From positions 1-8,383 of the forward strand of contig CALBJX010000095.1 in assembly GCA_937893015.1 (NCBI GenBank): a DNA stretch of 8,383 nt, written 5' to 3'. Position 1 is the stretch's first letter; each line of letters starts with the position of its first letter. The position numbers and the translations under genes were made by a program. The stretch comes from an uncultured Verrucomicrobiales bacterium (GTDB lineage Bacteria; Verrucomicrobiota; Verrucomicrobiia; Verrucomicrobiales; Akkermansiaceae). The notes beneath the pieces are model-generated. The model made no database searches and had not been told where the DNA came from. It was given only the letters and a program-made list of their open reading frames with translations. Shown in pieces: positions 4,994 through 8,383 of the stretch.

Positions 4994-7648
4994 ATGGCCG
5001 ATAGCGAAGAGGAATTTTATAAAGAACCGACCAAAAAGGAATGGCTCGGTTTCTGGACGCTCGTTGCCGTGCAGGCACAAAACGCTTTCAACGAGAAGGC
5101 TGTGCAGTTTTTGCTGATTCCCCTGGGCGTGTGGCTCTGGGGCGCGAGCGGCAGCACGCTGGAATATATTCTTGGTGCGCTGTTCGTGTTGCCCTACATC
5201 CTCTTTGCCCCGCTGGTCGGCTGGCTGGCGGACTGCTTTTGCAAGACGCGCATCATTCAGGTGATGAGCATCCTGCAAATCATCGTGATGGGCTGCATGC
5301 TCTTCTGCTTCTACCAGCATGACATGCGCGCCTCCATCATCTGGTTCACCATCTTCGCCACACAGGCCACCATTCTCTCCCCCGCCAAAAAGGGTATTGT
5401 GAAGGATCTTCTCGGTTCCCGCTACATCGGCTTCGGCTCGGGCGTGATTGAGATGAGCATGATTATCGTGCTGCTCGTGGCGCAAATCGGCGTGTTCTTC
5501 TGGTTCAGCTACCTGATGGACGGCTATTCCACCCTTCCCGATGCGGAGCAGGAGGCGGGCTGGAGCGCCGTGAAGCTGCCCACATGGACCTTCATCACGC
5601 TGGCCGCTATCGTGTCGGCGGCGTCCTTCCTCGTGCCTCGCTACCCCGCCAAGCCCACGCGCAAGTTCAGCTGGAGCCTGCTCTGGGAGCACTTCGGCCA
5701 GGTGAAATACCTGTGGAGCGATCGTCTGCTGCGCCTCAGCGAGATGGGCGTGTGCTATTTCTGGTGCCTTGCGGGGTCGCTCTTCCTCATCATCATCCAG
5801 ATTGCCAAGGAGTTGCAGGCCGCGGACCCCACGGTGGACTTCTCTCTGCAGTGCGGCATCCTGATGGCGTGGCTCACGGGCGGCGTGGTGGGCGGCGGTT
5901 TGATTGCCTCCTTCATGTGCCGCGGCAAGAACGAACTCGGTCTCATTCCCTTCGGCGCCATCGGCATCACCATCTCCACCTGCATGCTCTCCATTTTGGA
6001 GGTGAACACGCTCGGCGGCAATGTCTTTCTGGCGTTGACCGGTTTCTTCGGTGCCATGTATCTGGTGCCGTTGAACGCCTTCCTCCAAGACCACTGCGAC
6101 CCCAACAACCGCGGCAACATCATTGCGGCGGGCAACCTCATCGACAACGTGATGGGGCTCTTTGCCGTGGGGCTGATGTGGGGCATGCACGCCTGCGGCT
6201 CGGGCGCACAGGGGCAGTATTTCGTGCTCTTCCTGATGAGCGCGTTCATCCTCATCTCCTCCCTGCGCCTCATCCCCCAAGAGTTCATCCGCATGGTGGG
6301 CATCTGGGGCATGCGCTGCATCTATTCCCCCCGCATCCTGAATGCCGAGCGCATCCCCGAGCGCGGCGGCGCCCTCATCGTCGCCAACCATGTGACCTAT
6401 GTGGATGCGCTCATCCTCACCATGGTGTGCCCGCGCCCCGTGCGCTTCATTGTGTCCGATGAGTTCACCTCCATGAAGCTGCTCGGCTGGATGCTGGAAA
6501 TCTTCAACTCCCTGCCCATCTCCGCCAAGAATCCCAAGGAGGCGATTCTCAGCGCGGCGGAGGGCCTGGAGCAGGGCGACCTCATCTGCATCTTCCCCGA
6601 GGGGCAGCTGACCCGCAGCGGCTGCCTGACCCCCATCCGCCGCGGCATGGAGCTCATCGCCCGCCGCGCGAAGGCACCCATCATCCCGCTCTACATGGAC
6701 GGCCTGTGGGGCAGCATTTTCTCCTACCACCGCAACCGCTTCTTCACCAAGCGGCCCCGCCGCTTCCCCTACCCCTTCACCGTGGCGGTGGGTGAACCGC
6801 TGAACCCCGAAACCTTCAGCAACCGCACGGTGCTGCGCGCCTTCCGCGAGCTCTCCTCCCGCTGTCTGGAAGCCGCCGACGGCAACGGCAGCCGCGACAC
6901 GCTCATCCGCATGCTGGAGATGCGCGGGCACAAAGAGATTGTCTTCACCCCGCAGGGCAACCTGACGGCTCTGCAGGTGGCGGGTGCCATCATCGGCCGC
7001 ACCGTGCAGCCGGAGCACCAAGGCCTTGCCCGCACATGGCTGCAACTGCTCATCGATGCAACGGAGGACCTCTACGCACTCAATCGTTCATGGATGAACG
7101 TGGGGCAGGTGCGCCGCGTGAACGCGCTGAAGGAGGGCAAACACCGCCTGCTCACCACCGTGGGCCACGGCGAACCGCAGGAGATTGTGCTCTCCGTGCT
7201 CTGGCCGCTGGCGACGGATACGCCCGTGCAGCTGATTGAGGAGCCGGTCGAGTCGCTGGAGACGACGATTTCCCAAATCGTGGGCGGGGCACACATGCGC
7301 CGCATCCTGCTGACGGCCATTCCCCCGCGTCAGATTCCCTTCTACGATTTCAGCCTTTCCTCCCCCATTTCCACGCCCAACATGCGCTGGCGTCCCTGTC
7401 TCTCCACCACGGGCGGCACCATCATCGCCATGAGCATGTGCCACAGTGTGTTCAAGATGCGGGATGCCACCATCCAGCTCGGCACGCGCCCCCGCACCTG
7501 CGGTCTGCTGCTCCCCGGCTTCACCGCCCAGGCGCAGGCGGACGACACCAACATGGTGACCCTCAGCGGCCCCTCCCTGCTGCGCCCCTACACCCTGCCG
7601 ACCAACCTGTATCTGGATGAGAGCGGGTTCCTGGCGCAGCTCTCGTGA
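4994..7648 (+). CDS. LplT-like MFS transporter fused to PlsC-type acyltransferase, with degenerate ANL-like tail
   Basis: The 884-residue inner-membrane protein joins two steps of lysophospholipid recycling: inward flipping (LplT-like) and re-acylation (Aas N-terminal half). Residues 15 to about 435 form a multi-spanning MFS domain with a motif-A-like GWLADCFCKTR (76-86) and SPAKKGIVKDLL (129-140), typical of LplT-like proteins. Residues about 445-640 are a PlsC/LPLAT domain with all key motifs: NHVTYVD (HX4D, His466 and Asp471), FPEGQLTRSG (534 on) and PIIPLYMDGLWG (562 on). E. coli Aas continues with an acyl-ACP synthetase of about 500 residues. Here only about 240 remain: LLTTVGHGEPQEIVL (719 on) resembles the start of an ANL domain, and GTRPRTCGLLLPGF (830-843) plus SGPSLLRPY and LDESGF resemble its A6/A7 region. 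The AMP-binding P-loop (SSGTTG-like) is absent. So acyl-ACP must come from elsewhere if the acyltransferase works; this reading of the tail is inference. ATG 4994 is chosen because an in-frame TTG at 4952 lies inside the promoter. Confidence 0.85.
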   Translation: MADSEEEFYKEPTKKEWLGFWTLVAVQAQNAFNEKAVQFLLIPLGVWLWGASGSTLEYILGALFVLPYILFAPLVGWLADCFCKTRIIQVMSILQIIVMGCMLFCFYQHDMRASIIWFTIFATQATILSPAKKGIVKDLLGSRYIGFGSGVIEMSMIIVLLVAQIGVFFWFSYLMDGYSTLPDAEQEAGWSAVKLPTWTFITLAAIVSAASFLVPRYPAKPTRKFSWSLLWEHFGQVKYLWSDRLLRLSEMGVCYFWCLAGSLFLIIIQIAKELQAADPTVDFSLQCGILMAWLTGGVVGGGLIASFMCRGKNELGLIPFGAIGITISTCMLSILEVNTLGGNVFLALTGFFGAMYLVPLNAFLQDHCDPNNRGNIIAAGNLIDNVMGLFAVGLMWGMHACGSGAQGQYFVLFLMSAFILISSLRLIPQEFIRMVGIWGMRCIYSPRILNAERIPERGGALIVANHVTYVDALILTMVCPRPVRFIVSDEFTSMKLLGWMLEIFNSLPISAKNPKEAILSAAEGLEQGDLICIFPEGQLTRSGCLTPIRRGMELIARRAKAPIIPLYMDGLWGSIFSYHRNRFFTKRPRRFPYPFTVAVGEPLNPETFSNRTVLRAFRELSSRCLEAADGNGSRDTLIRMLEMRGHKEIVFTPQGNLTALQVAGAIIGRTVQPEHQGLARTWLQLLIDATEDLYALNRSWMNVGQVRRVNALKEGKHRLLTTVGHGEPQEIVLSVLWPLATDTPVQLIEEPVESLETTISQIVGGAHMRRILLTAIPPRQIPFYDFSLSSPISTPNMRWRPCLSTTGGTIIAMSMCHSVFKMRDATIQLGTRPRTCGLLLPGFTAQAQADDTNMVTLSGPSLLRPYTLPTNLYLDESGFLAQLS

Positions 7649-7654
7649 GAATGA

Positions 7655-7682
7655 CAATTTCCAATTTACAAATTGGAAATTG
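7655..7682. repeat. Perfect 13-bp inverted repeat between two genes
   Basis: CAATTTCCAATTT (7655-7667) and AAATTGGAAATTG (7670-7682) are perfect complements around AC. It begins 6 bases after the fusion gene's stop and ends 17 bases before the lipoprotein ATG. It is almost pure AT, lacks a following T-run, and shares TACAAATTGG with the repeat at 3197-3220. Its right end supplies the GGAAAG that may serve as the lipoprotein ribosome binding site (7682-7687). Confidence 0.7.
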
Positions 7683-7699
7683 GAAAGAACCTCGACACC

Positions 7700-8341
7700 A
7701 TGAAATTGCTCTGCCTTCTCCTGCTGCCTCTCAGCCTGCTCTCCTGCGTCAATATCAGCGGCAAGCTGGATACCATCGGGCGCAAGGAGGCGGTGTTTGA
7801 CCCGCAGAAGATGGTGACGACGCACTACCGCGTGGGCGGGAAACGCTATGTCCCCGTGACCATCCGCTACTGCCAAGCCGAGGATGAGTGGGTGGATGAC
7901 TCGTGGCTGTATCAGGGGATGTTCCCCATGGTGTCGGGCGGGGAGGAGCCGCAGGGCAGGGAAGTGACCTTTTATGCGGAGGAGCCGGGCGACAAGCGGT
8001 ATCACCCGCTGCTGACGGCTGAAGAGGCGGATATCGAGCACGCCGTCATCGAGCAGGGCAAACCCGTGCTGCAGTCTCAAGTGGCGGCTTCCCGGACAAG
8101 CGGCAGCATCTTCTACTATTGGCAAGACCCGAAAACGAATCGCAGCCTGAATTATGCCTATTTGGAGCCGGAGCGCAGCACGGGCAACCGCCTCCGCCGC
8201 CCGCTCTGCTACGCTTGGAAGGTGGTGGATGTCCCGCTTTCCGCTGTCGCTGCCGCGGGCGAGGTCGTGCTGACGCTGGCGGCGGCACCGGTCAGCATCA
8301 TCACCAATTCCGCGCAGCAGCAACAGCAGTTCGACAAATGA
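7700..8341 (+). CDS. Putative lipoprotein of unknown function
   Basis: The 213-residue product starts with a lipoprotein signal peptide: Lys2, a Leu-rich core (3-14) and lipobox LLSC, giving a lipidated Cys16. It is probably anchored in the inner or outer membrane facing the periplasm. I do not recognise the mature domain. It is rich in Tyr, Trp and charged residues (HYRVGGKRYVPV at 42-53, YYWQDP at 139-144). It ends with VVDVPLSAVAAAGEVVLTLAAAPVSII (175-201), a hydrophobic stretch that could be a membrane hairpin, then a Gln run (206-210) and FDK. The ATG at 7700 is preferred over an in-frame TTG at 7673 because the signal peptide then begins properly; GGAAAG lies 12 bases upstream of it. 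The 51-base gap to the fusion gene and the lack of a clear promoter suggest co-transcription. The last codons and stop lie inside a 12-bp inverted repeat. Confidence 0.7.
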   Translation: MKLLCLLLLPLSLLSCVNISGKLDTIGRKEAVFDPQKMVTTHYRVGGKRYVPVTIRYCQAEDEWVDDSWLYQGMFPMVSGGEEPQGREVTFYAEEPGDKRYHPLLTAEEADIEHAVIEQGKPVLQSQVAASRTSGSIFYYWQDPKTNRSLNYAYLEPERSTGNRLRRPLCYAWKVVDVPLSAVAAAGEVVLTLAAAPVSIITNSAQQQQQFDK

Positions 8342-8357
8342 GCAGTTTGTCGAACTG
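8327..8357. terminator. 12-bp inverted repeat spanning the lipoprotein stop codon
   Basis: CAGTTCGACAAA (8327-8338) and TTTGTCGAACTG (8346-8357) are perfect complements, with the TGA stop in the 7-base loop TGAGCAG. The left arm encodes Gln-Phe-Asp-Lys. No T-run follows, so intrinsic termination is unproven. The right arm is also the first part of the intergenic repeat, so the repeat seems to have put the end of the gene inside a hairpin. Confidence 0.5.
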
Positions 8358-8383
8358 AATGTACGAAGTACGATGTACGATGT
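8346..8383 (+). repeat. Intergenic heptamer repeat, right copy (cut by window end)
   Basis: The unit starts TTTGTCGAACTGAATGTACG, and heptamers GTACGAA (8361-8367), GTACGAT (8368-8374) and GTACGAT (8375-8381) run on into the window edge. Bases 8346-8366 are an exact inverted copy of 48-68. It starts 4 bases after the lipoprotein stop, mirroring the position of the left copy after hldD. The heptamer number differs (at least three here, two on the left), as expected of a variable tandem repeat. Confidence 0.75.

Noticed and set aside
4988..7045. Long open frame (685 codons) antisense to the MFS-PlsC gene
   Set aside because: Its translation is His-, Ala- and Gly-rich low-complexity sequence with no motif, as expected opposite a GC-rich gene, while the sense frame holds complete MFS and PlsC motifs.
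7673..7699. Upstream TTG start for the lipoprotein gene
   Set aside because: It would add nine charged residues before the signal peptide and lies inside the palindrome; ATG 7700 gives a normal lipoprotein start.
7088..8323. 411-codon antisense frame over the fusion gene's tail and the lipoprotein
   Set aside because: It crosses two sense genes and the palindrome between them; the sense lipoprotein has a proper signal peptide and lipobox, the antisense product nothing.
8361..8383. Heptamer tandem repeats as a CRISPR array
   Set aside because: The units are 7 bases and contiguous, with no spacers of CRISPR size and no cas genes.
1..8383. Composite transposon bounded by the terminal inverted repeats
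   Set aside because: There is no transposase, the content is ordinary chromosomal genes and tRNAs, and the repeat is more simply a dispersed intergenic element.

Overview
The window is a GC-rich, gene-dense stretch of a Gram-negative bacterial chromosome. It carries six protein genes and two tRNA genes, and short AT-rich palindromes sit just after several stop codons. HldD (ADP-heptose epimerase), a family 8 glycosyltransferase, a lysophospholipid transporter/acyltransferase fusion and a lipoprotein all imply an LPS-type outer membrane. Promoters look like ordinary sigma-70 sites (TTGAxx-N16/18-TAxAAT), and most genes lack a clear Shine-Dalgarno sequence. I lean towards the Verrucomicrobiota (Akkermansia-like), but this is a guess from style and gene content, with no phylogenetic marker in the window to prove it.

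Layout. Positions 1-82 hold a GC hairpin and a repeat built on the heptamer GTACGAT/GTACGAA. hldD follows on the minus strand (83-1069). A divergent promoter region (1070-1250) separates it from a GT8 glycosyltransferase (1251-2255, plus strand). A DUF3737 beta-helix-like protein (2321-3196) starts almost exactly where its promoter predicts transcription to begin. A MalY/PatB-type PLP enzyme (3321-4469) comes next. The region 4470-4716 is non-coding and holds several hairpins, a 32-bp perfect palindromic terminator and a tRNA promoter. tRNA-Tyr(GTA) and tRNA-Val(GAC) follow, closed by a strong intrinsic terminator. A long MFS-PlsC fusion gene (4994-7648) and a small lipoprotein gene (7700-8341) end the window. 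The last 38 bases are an inverted copy of the repeat seen at the start.

How the genes fit together. Four of the six genes plausibly serve the cell envelope: heptose precursor supply, sugar transfer, lysophospholipid flipping with re-acylation, and an exported lipoprotein. MalY-type lyase and DUF3737 do not obviously join that theme.

The most notable points are: (i) the fusion protein ends in what looks like an acyl-ACP synthetase (ANL) domain that has lost its catalytic core; (ii) the window is bounded at both ends by inverted copies of an intergenic heptamer repeat; (iii) the DUF3737 gene is probably leaderless, with a dyad over its -10 box; and (iv) tRNA-Val has unusual stem mispairs. I found no transposase, CRISPR array, toxin-antitoxin pair or defence system.
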